Assembly: GCF_003268025.1 (NCBI RefSeq)
Contig: NZ_QLUW01000003.1
Coordinates: 1-64,000 of the forward strand
From: Paenibacillus montanisoli
Lineage (GTDB): Bacteria > Bacillota > Bacilli > Paenibacillales > Paenibacillaceae
Direction of reading: 5' to 3'
DNA length: 64,000 nucleotides
A program made the translations under genes and the position numbers. The notes below the pieces were generated by a model. The model saw only the letters and a program-made list of their open reading frames with translations. It had not been told where the DNA came from and ran no database searches. Position 1 is the first letter of the stretch, and each line of letters begins with the position of its first letter. This document shows positions 19,701 to 28,132 of this stretch, one piece after another.

Positions 19701-20546
19701 GTAGAAGAGATGCTTGATCACGACGATTGGAGAAATCTGGATTACGATTTCCGGGGATCAGTCGCAAAGGGTGACGCGCAGTTTGGCAAAAACAATGAAC
19801 CGGAGCTTACCAACAAAGATTATCTAACACTTATCTTAGGCGACGATTTCGATGACGATGGGACGACAACGAGAACCGATAATTGTCCAGTCATCTCCAA
19901 CCCTGGGCAAGAGGATAGCGACGGCGATTCCATCGGTGATGCCTGTTCGTTGGCAAACTTATCCTTCCAATCCAAAATGCCGGTGAACACTGTGAACAGC
20001 GCAACCGTTACCTTGTATAACCCAGCGCCCGTCGGCGGTGTCCATGTGGTATTAGAAAGCAGCGATCCGGCCATTGCCGAAGTACCCTCTATAGTCACGA
20101 TCCCAGCAGGGGGACGCATTGCCACCTTTGATATATCGTCGAAACAGACGAAGGGCGTCGTTACTATATCTGCACACTTTGGATCAAGTGCTTTATCTCA
20201 AGAGTTGAAAGTGATAGTGAATGTTCCGTCATCGACGTCACCGATATCGTATCTCTATGAAGATGGAGGCGAAATTAATCAGGCTTACGACGAAAGCTTA
20301 AACCCTTCAGTCAGCGGTGACGGATCGACCATTGTAAGCATGGACAATAATTGTCTCACGGCCGACTGTACTTACGGAATAAGTATCTTTAGTAGTGATG
20401 GTGAAAATAAACGCATCGAAGTTCCGAGTGCATGGTTACCGGTTGTCTCGTATGACGGACAATATATTTTATACTCGGAAGCAGATGATAGCCCCTGGTT
20501 GTTTCAACAACATTCCTTATATCTTTATGATGATCATACCGAATAA
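16731..20546 (+). CDS. N-terminal part of a giant secreted beta-helix/metzincin surface protein (interrupted)
   Basis: 1271 residues up to an in-frame TAA. Signal peptide ~1-32 ending KAHA-E. Residues ~100-480 are a right-handed beta-helix with repeated NxIxGNYIG motifs (many Asn ladders). A carbohydrate/Ig-like region follows, then calcium-type DxDxDG repeats (DPDRNGNPDNDGDTLCDDW). A metzincin zinc protease centre is present: HELGHTLGLGH (H855, H859, H865) with Met-turn VMNYAY near 888. Then a thrombospondin-3-like repeat (DNCPVISNPGQEDSDGD) and the first blade of a propeller. The stop at 20544-20546 cuts the propeller; the next reading frame continues in the same phase. SD GAGGAGG. Likely acts as an anchored protease or polysaccharide-binding protein. 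Confidence 0.85.
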   Translation: MLKKSTLSFLVYILLSSNLPMIGEFVQSKAHAESLEIVVTNTSAIIDGNIGSVSMLKAEPGPLNDPTISFMEALKAVNNTGPGYTIRFDPSLKGKEIDLPTPTLALTDKGYDNTAAVLDVPFTTIDGDVDGNSKPDIMLKAFDWTIIDNKLWYIYSLGINSDHNVIKNLAISGIVIDKAGAFENKIIGNYVGLTLESQSRGHVASGINIGFDAHHNVVEGNHIAGLKNDVGGTRGRGIGVDIYENANNNILKNNWIGISPDGAAIPNDIGVMLELGAHHNLIGGSRSTSQCEETCNVISGNSVAGIYITDPNTKDNQISGNYIGVNAAGTGALPNGVDGGVFITNQASYNVIGGLRGTSFCQFECNLISGNAGPGVFLKDPGTMQNKINGNYIGTGIDGIAAFPNIYGILILDGPSKNTVGSVDVAEPYSCAPNCNVIRHNRNDGVAVSGPDSIGNSIRGNEIGENEGLGINLAGSDVSNDNKVTPNDVPNDSDSGPNDLMNFPTGVAAHYNTKTAKTTVSGWLDHSGANNAVVDVYAVKTLDPGGFGEGERYLGSTKPSKDGAWRLELNGQLPTGYSFVSATATSASGSTSEFSAVCGDPDRNGNPDNDGDTLCDDWEKKGIDYNGDGFSDILLTDANPDRPDIYVDVDYMVDNGNGPSPNLNDPTFNLPHSHKPKDEALAEVIDAFDRNGVSLHITPGEEMEPIAEDGNLGNLGILPISDLSSTPGAVATFADLKMGKTGSACGEQSNAHFGTQDDRKVDQNHANCENILGALRLSFRYAIFGHHIAEEYDPNALVGHTGVAESSGNDFFIALGFIERYARDVANSFKSATPQEIQKIYDREVIDLQAATFMHELGHTLGLGHGGTLVPSQVPFFDANYKPNYFSVMNYAYQFNGRGKPAKNYIGEVDSTGQVRVNRPLDYSKGTALPLKELELNEFEGIVVPQAGWPNVLFQSKGVKYVAPAEQGIDWNMNGIPEEDTMEDLNNDGIVEEMLDHDDWRNLDYDFRGSVAKGDAQFGKNNEPELTNKDYLTLILGDDFDDDGTTTRTDNCPVISNPGQEDSDGDSIGDACSLANLSFQSKMPVNTVNSATVTLYNPAPVGGVHVVLESSDPAIAEVPSIVTIPAGGRIATFDISSKQTKGVVTISAHFGSSALSQELKVIVNVPSSTSPISYLYEDGGEINQAYDESLNPSVSGDGSTIVSMDNNCLTADCTYGISIFSSDGENKRIEVPSAWLPVVSYDGQYILYSEADDSPWLFQQHSLYLYDDHTE

Positions 20547-20585
20547 ACGATTCTAATCACAGATAGAATAGCATTCAGTACTCAA

Positions 20586-23069
20586 ATGATTGATCCCATC
20601 GCTGATGTAAGTCATGAAGGACGGAAACCACAGTATGCGATCAGCGCGAATGGCAGATTTATCGCTTATTTCGAACAGACGAGAATTGATTCTATTCATT
20701 CTGTGCAAATTGACCTCATCGTGATGGATAGGCAAACAGGGTTAAAGGAGCCAATCGTAAAATCGTTGTACCCAATCAGCGACATTTACAATCTTCATAC
20801 ATCCGAAATTTCCATGTCGGCAGACGGACGGTACATTGCGTTTACCACGAGCAAAATCGATCCGTTAGGAGCGGATTTTGACCAGAAGAACCGAGTCTTC
20901 ATTTACGATACGAAGTTAAGAAAGTTCAAGCCTGTCGGAACGAAGGTGGACGGTTCGAGCGGCAATGTTTCCGGGTACTTTCCTTCTATTAGTCCGGATG
21001 GGCGATATGTGGCTTTTGCTTCCAAGGATACTGATTTGTTTAATGGAGATACGTCTTATACGTATAATATATTCGTTTACGATCGGGAATTAAGCACGAC
21101 GAGAGTGGTTATGACTCCCGGAGAAAATACCGTATTCGCTCCCACTCTCCAAATTACCGCGGGCGGAACGGGCGTCATCTATGACTGGGAACATCAAATC
21201 TATTATACCGATCTGGGCGGAGGAGACCCGGTTCTCGTCACGCACTCGCCTGCGGGAGAGCCTAGCAACGGTTGGAGCGGTTTATATGATTCTTTGAGCA
21301 GCAGTGCCGACGGGAGAACCTTGGCATTCGCTAGTAATGCAACCAATTTGGCGGAACCGGAACGTGCTTTAGAGTACATTAATTCAAGTTATACGTATCG
21401 TGCGGATACGAGCAAACTCATTTCCGCCTCACATCCGCCCTTATGGCCGGTAGGTGCGTCACTCGCCTCCCCGGAGCAAGGGACGAAGTACATCATGCTT
21501 CAATGGCCGGCCGTTACCGGTACGGATGTTGCCTTTTATCAAATTTATCGAAACGGCGAACTGATCAGCTTGCAAAAGGAAACGTACTTTATGGACACCG
21601 GTCTTGAGCCGGGTACTGCCTATGAGTACCAGGTTATCGGCGGCAACGATCGATTCGAATGGAATGAAGGGCTCCCCCGCTTGATTGTATCTACTAAAAC
21701 CGGCGAAGAAGAGCTCCCGCAATGGCCTTCCGGCGCGCAAGTGACGGCAACAGCTTCGGTGACCGGAGTGTCGTTGCGTTGGCCTGCTGCAATTGATCTC
21801 ATAGGAATTGACCATTACTTGATCGAATTTGGCGAGAATCAAGTTCTGGTGGATGGCGATCAGACGGGAATCGACATTCCCGGATTGCTGCCGGGAACGG
21901 AGTATACCTTCCGCCTTCATGCCGTTAATGCTTCCGGACAGTCGACGGCTGAGGCATTAACGGCCAACGTTCGAACGTTATCTTCTTCCGATTCGGGCGA
22001 TGGTGGAGGCAGCGGCGATGGTGGCAACGGTGGAGGCAGCGGCGATGGTGGTGGCAACGGTGGCAACGGTGGAGGCAGTGGCGATGGTGGTGGCAACGGT
22101 GGCAACGGTGGAGGCATCGGCGGAGGCAGTAGCGGCGGAGGCGGAACAACGCAACCGAGCGAAGATTTGGATTTATTCGTGCATTGGAACGAGCCCGTGC
22201 AATTAGATATTCATCGGTTAAAGCCACCGGCGGATCCGGTAGTTAACGTCACTTGGCTTACGGACATGTTCCAGATTGGGATGGCTGGAAATCAGCCGTG
22301 GCAGACCCCGGTTGAGATATCCTTCCGTTACGATCAATCGGCTGCCGGTTCCCGCGACATCCGAAAGGCGGCGTTATTTCGCCGTTCTACTGAAGATCCG
22401 ACCCAATGGATATATGTTGGAGGTTGGGCGGATACGGCAAACGGTCAATTAACGGCTAAGATCGATCGTTCCGGGATATATGCGGTACGCTTGACGGAGG
22501 TTACCTTTGAAGATTTGGCAGGTCATTGGGGCAGGGCGGACATTGAGGCGCTCGCTTCCCGCGGCATCGTGAACGGGACGGGAACCGGAACGTTTAAACC
22601 AAAGGGTACCGTTACCCGGGCAGAATTCATTAAAATGCTAGTAATTGGACTGGCTGGAAATAAGCTAGAGAATTCGGATTCCATGCCATCCCCCATGCTA
22701 TCCGACGTACGGCAGCAAGATTGGTTCTATAGTTATATGAAGCTTGCCGCTACCCTTGGATGGGTGAAAGGCGACGGATTAGGTCTATTCCGGCCGAACG
22801 ATCCGGTTACCCGCGAGGAAATGGCGGTGCTTTTGATAAATGCCTTGGGATTAAGCGAATCTGAGAAGCCGGATTCAAGACTTCCCGATCATTTTTCCGA
22901 TAGAATAGATGTGACCGACTGGGCGAAATCGTCCGTCTCCTATGCAGTCTCGAAACAATGGATACGAGGTCTGAGCGAAACCAAGTTGGCACCAAAGGCT
23001 GTCACGACACGCGCACAAGCCGCCGCTCTTATCATGAGGGTATTAACGGAAATAGAAAGCGGAAAGTAG
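20586..23069 (+). CDS. C-terminal part of the same surface protein: propeller, Fn3, SLH domains
   Basis: 827 residues if begun at ATG 20586, but there is no ribosome site before it. The phase is identical to the preceding gene, with only the TAA at 20544 between. Residues ~1-270 hold PD40/TolB-like propeller blades (ISANGRFIAYF, MSADGRYIAFTTS, ISPDGRYVAFAS). Two Fn3-like domains follow (~280-375 and ~378-465), then a Gly/Asp/Ser/Asn-rich linker (~470-520), a short beta domain, and three SLH domains (FEDLAGHWGRADIEALASRGIV, DVRQQDWFYSYMKLAATLGWV, FSDRIDVTDWAKSSVSYAV) that bind pyruvylated cell-wall polymers. So the intact product would be a ~2112-residue cell-surface protein. As read, it is separated from its secretion signal. 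Confidence 0.75.
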   Translation: MIDPIADVSHEGRKPQYAISANGRFIAYFEQTRIDSIHSVQIDLIVMDRQTGLKEPIVKSLYPISDIYNLHTSEISMSADGRYIAFTTSKIDPLGADFDQKNRVFIYDTKLRKFKPVGTKVDGSSGNVSGYFPSISPDGRYVAFASKDTDLFNGDTSYTYNIFVYDRELSTTRVVMTPGENTVFAPTLQITAGGTGVIYDWEHQIYYTDLGGGDPVLVTHSPAGEPSNGWSGLYDSLSSSADGRTLAFASNATNLAEPERALEYINSSYTYRADTSKLISASHPPLWPVGASLASPEQGTKYIMLQWPAVTGTDVAFYQIYRNGELISLQKETYFMDTGLEPGTAYEYQVIGGNDRFEWNEGLPRLIVSTKTGEEELPQWPSGAQVTATASVTGVSLRWPAAIDLIGIDHYLIEFGENQVLVDGDQTGIDIPGLLPGTEYTFRLHAVNASGQSTAEALTANVRTLSSSDSGDGGGSGDGGNGGGSGDGGGNGGNGGGSGDGGGNGGNGGGIGGGSSGGGGTTQPSEDLDLFVHWNEPVQLDIHRLKPPADPVVNVTWLTDMFQIGMAGNQPWQTPVEISFRYDQSAAGSRDIRKAALFRRSTEDPTQWIYVGGWADTANGQLTAKIDRSGIYAVRLTEVTFEDLAGHWGRADIEALASRGIVNGTGTGTFKPKGTVTRAEFIKMLVIGLAGNKLENSDSMPSPMLSDVRQQDWFYSYMKLAATLGWVKGDGLGLFRPNDPVTREEMAVLLINALGLSESEKPDSRLPDHFSDRIDVTDWAKSSVSYAVSKQWIRGLSETKLAPKAVTTRAQAAALIMRVLTEIESGK
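21999..22137 (+). repeat. Gly-rich coding tandem repeat
   Basis: Tandem units beginning GGAGGCAG(C/T)GGCGATGG with lengths 27, 39 and 39 bp, built from GGTGGCAACGGT steps. Encodes a flexible GDGGGNGGNGG linker between Fn3 and SLH domains. Such DNA is prone to slippage. Confidence 0.85.
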
Positions 23070-23124
23070 GAACACAAAAAGATTTGCATTCGTTTAATAA
23101 ATATGCAAATGCACTTTTTACCAA

Positions 23125-23152
23125 GCGCTCCAGTTATGGGGCGTTTTTTTTT
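23125..23152 (+). terminator. Terminator after surface protein gene
   Basis: Stem CGCTCC / GGGGCG (one T-G pair), loop AGTTAT, followed by nine T. Confidence 0.75.
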
Positions 23153-23309
23153 ATCTCTACTAAGGCCAAATTCATGAAGAATTTCATGTGTTCACCGGAC
23201 ATCTTCCCCGATCAAATTCTCTATCAGGATTACAGGATTACCGCAATTAATTGCTCCCTTATAGTCCAATCAGTGATAAGATGATAGCATCCAATCTTTA
23301 CCTGAAAGG

Positions 23310-24899
23310 GTGATGGACATAGGAGTGACAGCAGATATTTTGGTAATTGGCGGAGGGCTCGGGGGTTGCGTGGCAGCATTGGCTGCTGCCAAAAGCGGAC
23401 TTCGTGTCATCCTCACGGAGGAAACGGATTGGCTTGGCGGCCAACTGACCAGCCAGGCGGTTCCGCCGGACGAGCATCCCTGGATCGAAAGCACGGGCTG
23501 CACGCGTACCTATCGGGAGTTTCGCGAGCGCGTCAGGCGCTATTACCGCGAGAATTATCCCATGAAAGAAGAAGTACTCCGAAATGACAGGCTGAACCCC
23601 GGCAATGGTTGGGTAAGCCGGCTTTGCCATGAACCGAAGGTAGCGCTTCGGATAATTGAAGACATGCTTGCCCCTTATGTGAGCAGCGGCCGGATAGTTA
23701 CACTGATGGAGCATAAGCCCATTGATGCCGTAGTAGCCGGAGATTTCGTGAAATCGGTAACCGTTTCCCATACGGCCACAGGAAAGGAGCTGACGATAGA
23801 AGCGGCCTGCTTCCTGGATGCCACCGAATGCGGCGATCTGTTGCCGATCGCGGGCATCGAATACGTAACCGGGGCTGAATCCCGCGCGGACACAGGAGAG
23901 CCCCATGCTCCCGAGCAATCGGATCCGGATGACATTCAATCGATCACTCACGTATTTGCGCTGGACTACTTGGAAGGACAAGACTTCACCATAGAGAAGC
24001 CGCAGCAATATGACTTCTGGCGTTCCTTCGTGCCCGGCTTTTCCAACAATCCGCTGCTGAGCTGGACCATTCCGGATGTTAACGCAACAGACCGAATGAG
24101 AGAAATCGCGTTCATGCCAAATGGAACCGACCCGATGCCGCTATGGACGTACCGGCGAATCGTGGACGCGTCGTTATTTGCGGAAGGATTTTATGAAAGC
24201 GATATCACGCTCGTCAATTGGAGCCAGAATGATTATTTTCTGGGGCCGGTCTACAACGTGCCGGAAGAAGAGAGGCGCAGGCATTTGGAAGGCGCAAGGC
24301 AGCTGAGCCTTTCGCTCGTCTATTGGCTTCAGACGGAGGCGCCGCGCCCGGATGGCGGAAAGGGTTACCCTGGTATCCGGCTGCGCAAGGATGTGTTGGG
24401 GACGGAGGACGGACTGGCCAAGCATCCATACATTCGGGAATCTCGGCGAATCAAGGCCATACAGACGGTCACGGAAAACGATGTGAGCCGGACAATCCGG
24501 GGGGAACAGGGAATCCGGCACTACAAGGACAGCGTCGGAGTGGGCAGTTATCACCTGGACCTGCACCCGACCACGCGAACAAACCGGATGTGGTACATTC
24601 CCAGCTACCCGTATGAGATCCCGCTGGGCGCGCTGCTGCCGGTCCGGATTAAGAACGTGCTGCCGGCATGCAAGAACATCGGGACAACGCAAATTTCGAA
24701 CGGCTGTTACCGAATGCATCCGACGGAATGGAACATCGGCGAATCCGCCGGCTATCTCGCCGCTTATGCGGTCAAGCAAGGGATTACGCCGCATCGGGTT
24801 CGCGAGGATGCCGGCCATTTGCAATCGTTCCTGGAACTGCTGGAACGGGAAGGGGTTCAGACCCATTGGCCGGATGACGTTCTCAATAATCACGGTTAA
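23310..24899 (+). CDS. FAD-dependent oxidoreductase (FAD_oxidored family)
   Basis: About 525-529 residues. N-terminal Rossmann motif DILVIGGGLGGCVAALAAAKSG binds FAD, followed by WLGGQLTSQAVPPDEH and FLDATECGDLLPIAG, which are typical of the PF12831 family found in polysaccharide-use clusters. The C-terminus has NVLPACKNIGTTQISNGCYRMHPTEWNIGESAG. GTG 23310, ATG 23313 and GTG 23325 are all possible starts; the SD-like GAAAGGGTGAT best serves 23325. It is followed after 28 bp by a Gfo/Idh/MocA dehydrogenase, so the three genes 23.3-26.8 kb look like one sugar-metabolism operon. Substrate unknown. Confidence 0.8.
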   Translation: MMDIGVTADILVIGGGLGGCVAALAAAKSGLRVILTEETDWLGGQLTSQAVPPDEHPWIESTGCTRTYREFRERVRRYYRENYPMKEEVLRNDRLNPGNGWVSRLCHEPKVALRIIEDMLAPYVSSGRIVTLMEHKPIDAVVAGDFVKSVTVSHTATGKELTIEAACFLDATECGDLLPIAGIEYVTGAESRADTGEPHAPEQSDPDDIQSITHVFALDYLEGQDFTIEKPQQYDFWRSFVPGFSNNPLLSWTIPDVNATDRMREIAFMPNGTDPMPLWTYRRIVDASLFAEGFYESDITLVNWSQNDYFLGPVYNVPEEERRRHLEGARQLSLSLVYWLQTEAPRPDGGKGYPGIRLRKDVLGTEDGLAKHPYIRESRRIKAIQTVTENDVSRTIRGEQGIRHYKDSVGVGSYHLDLHPTTRTNRMWYIPSYPYEIPLGALLPVRIKNVLPACKNIGTTQISNGCYRMHPTEWNIGESAGYLAAYAVKQGITPHRVREDAGHLQSFLELLEREGVQTHWPDDVLNNHG

Positions 24900-24927
24900 A
24901 AGAAAAAAATAACCCAGGAGGTACAAC

Positions 24928-25989
24928 ATGACCAAGAAGATTAAGGTTGCCGTCATCGGCTGCGGCACGATTGCCAATTCCGCCCATATCCCGGCATACA
25001 TCGCCAATCCGGATGCGGAGATCAAATATTTCTGCGACATTATCCGCGACAAGGCCGAAAAAGCCGTTAAGGACTACGGCTGCGGTACGGCTGTGGAGAA
25101 CTACCGGGAAGTATTGAACGATCCCGAAATAGAAGCGGTATCCATCTGCACGCCGAACAATGTCCACTCCACGATCGCGATCGACTGCCTGCGCGCTGGC
25201 AAAAACGTTTTATGCGAGAAACCGGCCGCACGCACCTACGCCGAAGCGCTCGAGATGCAGAAGGTCCAGCACGAAACGGGGAAAGTACTGAATATCGGAG
25301 TGGTAAACCGGTTTAATACCGGCGTTAACATCATCAAAAAAATGATCGAAAACGGCGAGTTAGGCGAAATTTACCATGTATACGTCAGCTTCCGTTCTCA
25401 GCGTTCTATTCCGGGACTCGGCGGCGCCTTCACCACCAAGGCGATCGCAGGCGGCGGAGCCTTGATCGACTGGGGCGTGCACTTCCTCGACATCGTCATG
25501 TATTGCACGGGAGATCCGCTTCCGAAGACGGTTACAGGGCAGGCTTACAGTAAATTGGGCCGCGACATGAAGAACTATTCTTATTTGAACATGTGGGCAG
25601 GTCCGCCTAACTATGAAGGTACGTACGACGTCGACGATTTCGTTACCGCGATGATTCGCACGGAAGGCCCGACTGTAACGCTGAACGGGGCTTGGGCCCA
25701 AAACATCGGCGTAGACGAAATGTATATCGACTTCCTGGGGGACAAGGCAGGCATCCGGCTTCAATACGGCTCCGATTTCAAGCTGTACAGCGCGCAGCAC
25801 GGGGCGCTGTTGGAAACGACTCCGAAATTCAACATGGGGAACATGTTCCAGAATGAAATCGACGCGTTTCTTCAATGCATCGGAAGCGGGGAGAAGTTAG
25901 CTTCGCATATTGATACCGTTATTCTCTCTGCACAAATCATGCAGGCGATCTATGATTCGTCGGAGAGCGGCTCGGAAATCAAACTTTAA
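24928..25989 (+). CDS. Gfo/Idh/MocA-family sugar dehydrogenase
   Basis: 353 residues. Rossmann fold with KVAVIGCGTIANSAHIPAY (NAD(P)-binding), the family motif CEKPAARTYAEALEM (about residue 95, EKP Lys), and C-terminal alpha/beta domain with the DWGVHFLDI segment carrying the catalytic His. Oxidises or epimerises a sugar, sugar acid or inositol in the cytoplasm. SD AGGAGG. Neighbours are the FAD enzyme and a second dehydrogenase-like gene only 20 bp downstream. Substrate cannot be told from sequence. Confidence 0.88.
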   Translation: MTKKIKVAVIGCGTIANSAHIPAYIANPDAEIKYFCDIIRDKAEKAVKDYGCGTAVENYREVLNDPEIEAVSICTPNNVHSTIAIDCLRAGKNVLCEKPAARTYAEALEMQKVQHETGKVLNIGVVNRFNTGVNIIKKMIENGELGEIYHVYVSFRSQRSIPGLGGAFTTKAIAGGGALIDWGVHFLDIVMYCTGDPLPKTVTGQAYSKLGRDMKNYSYLNMWAGPPNYEGTYDVDDFVTAMIRTEGPTVTLNGAWAQNIGVDEMYIDFLGDKAGIRLQYGSDFKLYSAQHGALLETTPKFNMGNMFQNEIDAFLQCIGSGEKLASHIDTVILSAQIMQAIYDSSESGSEIKL

Positions 25990-26009
25990 GCGGACTGAGG
26001 TGCTCTGCC

Positions 26010-26849
26010 ATGAAAAAAGTGGGATTTATCGATTATTTTCTTGATGAATGGCATGCGGAAAAGTACCCGGAATGGCTTGAACAGGCATCCGGAGGACAAT
26101 ACAAGGTTATCTATGCATACGGCAAAGCCGATTCTCCGAGCGGCACCTCCAATGCGGATTGGTGCGCGAACAAAGGAATCGAGCTGCTCGGCACGATCGA
26201 GGAAGTCGTGGAGAAAAGCGATTGCCTGATCGTTCTGTCTCCGGACCATCCTGAATTTCACGAGGAGCTTTCGCAGCTCCCTCTCCGTTCGGGGAAACCG
26301 ACATATATCGATAAGACCTTCACGCCGGACCGGAAAACCGCCTTGGCACTCTTTGAACTGGGTCGCCGGTACGGAACGCCGATGTATTCGAGTTCCGCGC
26401 TCCGGTTCGCTTCCGAATATGCGGATATTGACCGTGAAGCGATCAGAACGATTGCAAGTGCGGGACCAGGCAGGTTCGAAAACTATTCGATTCACCAAAT
26501 CGAGCCGATCGTGTCCCTGATGGGCAACCGTCCGCAGCGGCTCATGTGGATCGGAACGGACAATTCCCCAGCGTTGATTATTGATTTTGGGGACGGCAAA
26601 CAGGCGGAGGTGCGCCATTTCGGCTGGGAGTGCCCGTTCAGCATGACGTTAAACGACGCTTCGGGACATGCGAAATCGATCAAGGTCGAATCGGATTTCT
26701 TCGCTTCGTTCATCGAGGGTCTGATTACGTTTTTCGAAACGAGCAAGCCGCTCGTGGAGGAGTCGGAAACGATCGCCATCATCACGATTATCGAATACGG
26801 TATGAAGGCGGCGGAGTCCCCTTATCAATGGGTGGAGCTTCCCGGATAA
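26010..26849 (+). CDS. Short Gfo/Idh/MocA-like oxidoreductase
   Basis: 279 residues. It starts KKVGFIDYFLDEWHAEKYP, then CLIVLSPDHPEFHEELSQLPL and PTYIDKTFTPDRKTALALF, where YIDKT stands where EKP stands in normal family members. The usual glycine-rich GxGxxG is absent. So it is a divergent member of the family, possibly with altered cofactor binding. It is the last gene of the oxidoreductase operon and is followed by a strong terminator. Function unknown. Confidence 0.72.
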   Translation: MKKVGFIDYFLDEWHAEKYPEWLEQASGGQYKVIYAYGKADSPSGTSNADWCANKGIELLGTIEEVVEKSDCLIVLSPDHPEFHEELSQLPLRSGKPTYIDKTFTPDRKTALALFELGRRYGTPMYSSSALRFASEYADIDREAIRTIASAGPGRFENYSIHQIEPIVSLMGNRPQRLMWIGTDNSPALIIDFGDGKQAEVRHFGWECPFSMTLNDASGHAKSIKVESDFFASFIEGLITFFETSKPLVEESETIAIITIIEYGMKAAESPYQWVELPG

Positions 26850-26864
26850 ACGGCGGTATCGATT

Positions 26865-26904
26865 AAAAAGGAGTATGCGCTTTACCGGCAGCATACTCCT
26901 TTTC
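26865..26904 (+). terminator. Terminator after oxidoreductase operon
   Basis: Stem AAAAGGAGTATGC / GCATACTCCTTTT with an 11-nt loop region, T-rich end. Confidence 0.88.
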
Positions 26905-27044
26905 TTATGCGCTTATCCTGGCCGCGATTCCTGTCGTCCGGCGTGAAAATAGCGCGATCGGTAAATCTTCATTGGTTTCTTGTAAATTGTCGATGCCAAG
27001 CGTACTATTTAGCTAGAATCCAACAGAATGGGCAGGGAGATGTA

Positions 27045-27908
27045 ATGGCGATACACGATAATATTCTGATCAAGATCCGGGACATGAAGGACAGTCTGAC
27101 GCCGGTTGAGAAAATGGTGGCCGAATACGTTCTCGCAAACACCGAGGAAATCCCCCACCTTTCCATTAAAAACCTGGCTCAATTCAGTAAGACGAGCGAT
27201 GCTTCGGTGCTCCGCTTCTGCAAAACCATGGGGTACAGCGGCTACCGCGGCTTCATCGTCAGCATTTCGGCTTCGCTCGGCTACATGGAAGAGGACCAGA
27301 AGGATCCGTACACCGACATTCAGCCTGGTGATGATCTTCCCGTCATTATCGCCAATATTTTCCGAAATAACATCAAATCGATCGAGGATACGATCAGCGT
27401 CATCAACTGGAACGAGATCGCCCGAGCGATAAAAGTACTGCGGGAAAGCACGCGAATCGTTTTTTTCGGGATCGGCGCCTCCGGACTGGTGTGCATAGAT
27501 GCGGAACAGAAATTCTCGCGCATCAACAAAATGTGCCATGCCTACACGGACGGGCACAGCCAGCTAACGGCCGCCACGCTACTCGGCAAGGGCGATGTGG
27601 CGTTCTTAGTGTCGAACTCCGGCGATACCGCGGAAATCCTGGACGCGCTCGAAATCGCCCGGAAGAATGGAGCCACGACGATCGCCTTGACGAAATATAA
27701 CAAGAGCGAACTGGCGGACTTATCGAATATCGTGCTCAACATCTCCACGCCAGAGATTACGATGCGAAGCGGGGCAATGGGCTCGCGGATCGCCATGCTC
27801 TCCGTCATCGATGTCCTGTTCGCCGGAGTGGCCAGCGCCGAGTATCAGAAGGTCCAGAAGTTTTTGTCAAAAACTCATAACATCCTGGCAGGGAAGCGCA
27901 GGAAATAA
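27045..27908 (+). CDS. murR: MurR/RpiR-family transcriptional regulator
   Basis: 287 residues. N-terminal HTH_6 domain (~1-75, LSIKNLAQFSKTSDASVLRFCKTMGYSGYRGF) and a C-terminal SIS sugar-phosphate-binding domain (FFGIGASGLVCIDAEQKFSRI, FLVSNSGDTAEILDALEIARKNGA). It sits directly upstream of murQ, with two palindromes of the TGAAA-TTTCA type in between, so it is most likely the MurNAc-6-phosphate-responsive repressor. ATG 27045 is preferred (SD AGGGAGA); the frame extends upstream into the terminator without a ribosome site. The gene name is assigned by context. Confidence 0.85.
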   Translation: MAIHDNILIKIRDMKDSLTPVEKMVAEYVLANTEEIPHLSIKNLAQFSKTSDASVLRFCKTMGYSGYRGFIVSISASLGYMEEDQKDPYTDIQPGDDLPVIIANIFRNNIKSIEDTISVINWNEIARAIKVLRESTRIVFFGIGASGLVCIDAEQKFSRINKMCHAYTDGHSQLTAATLLGKGDVAFLVSNSGDTAEILDALEIARKNGATTIALTKYNKSELADLSNIVLNISTPEITMRSGAMGSRIAMLSVIDVLFAGVASAEYQKVQKFLSKTHNILAGKRRK

Positions 27909-27930
27909 GTGCTTCCCCGGATGTGGCGCC

Positions 27931-27951
27931 GCTTTAGAGCGGCTTTTTCTC
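27931..27951 (+). terminator. Terminator after murR-like gene
   Basis: GCCGCTTTAGAGCGGC hairpin followed by TTTTTCTC. Confidence 0.78.
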
Positions 27952-27960
27952 TATATTGAA

Positions 27961-28007
27961 TGAAATAATAATACAATATTATATTTCATATTGAAAAATA
28001 ATTTCAA
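27961..28007 (+). promoter_or_regulatory. Two MurR/RpiR-type palindromic operators before murQ
   Basis: First site 27961-27988 begins TGAAATAATAAT and ends ATTATATTTCA, an inverted repeat with TGAAAT/ATTTCA outer arms. Second site 27991-28007 is TTGAAA-AATAA-TTTCAA with perfect 6-bp arms. A third perfect palindrome of the same type lies before the AmiE-like gene at 32511. They sit just upstream of the murQ -35, so repression or looping is likely. Confidence 0.7.
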
Positions 28008-28013
28008 AATCCA

Positions 28014-28043
28014 TTGACGCAACCGTTCGCTAGACCTTAAGAT
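28014..28043 (+). promoter_or_regulatory. murQ promoter
   Basis: -35 TTGACG (28014-28019), 18-bp spacer, -10 TAAGAT (28038-28043). Immediately downstream of the palindromic operators. Confidence 0.55.
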
Positions 28044-28132
28044 GATTTCATGTAAATACAGCCAGGAGAGTCAGGAAGATCGTCAAACAAAAGGAATGAT
28101 CGACACCAACAAAACAGGGCGGGAGAATGCAT

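Noticed and set aside
21925..22227. Antisense frames rich in Pro or His/Cys/Arg over the Gly-rich repeat
   Set aside because: They are the complement of the tandem repeat in the surface protein gene.
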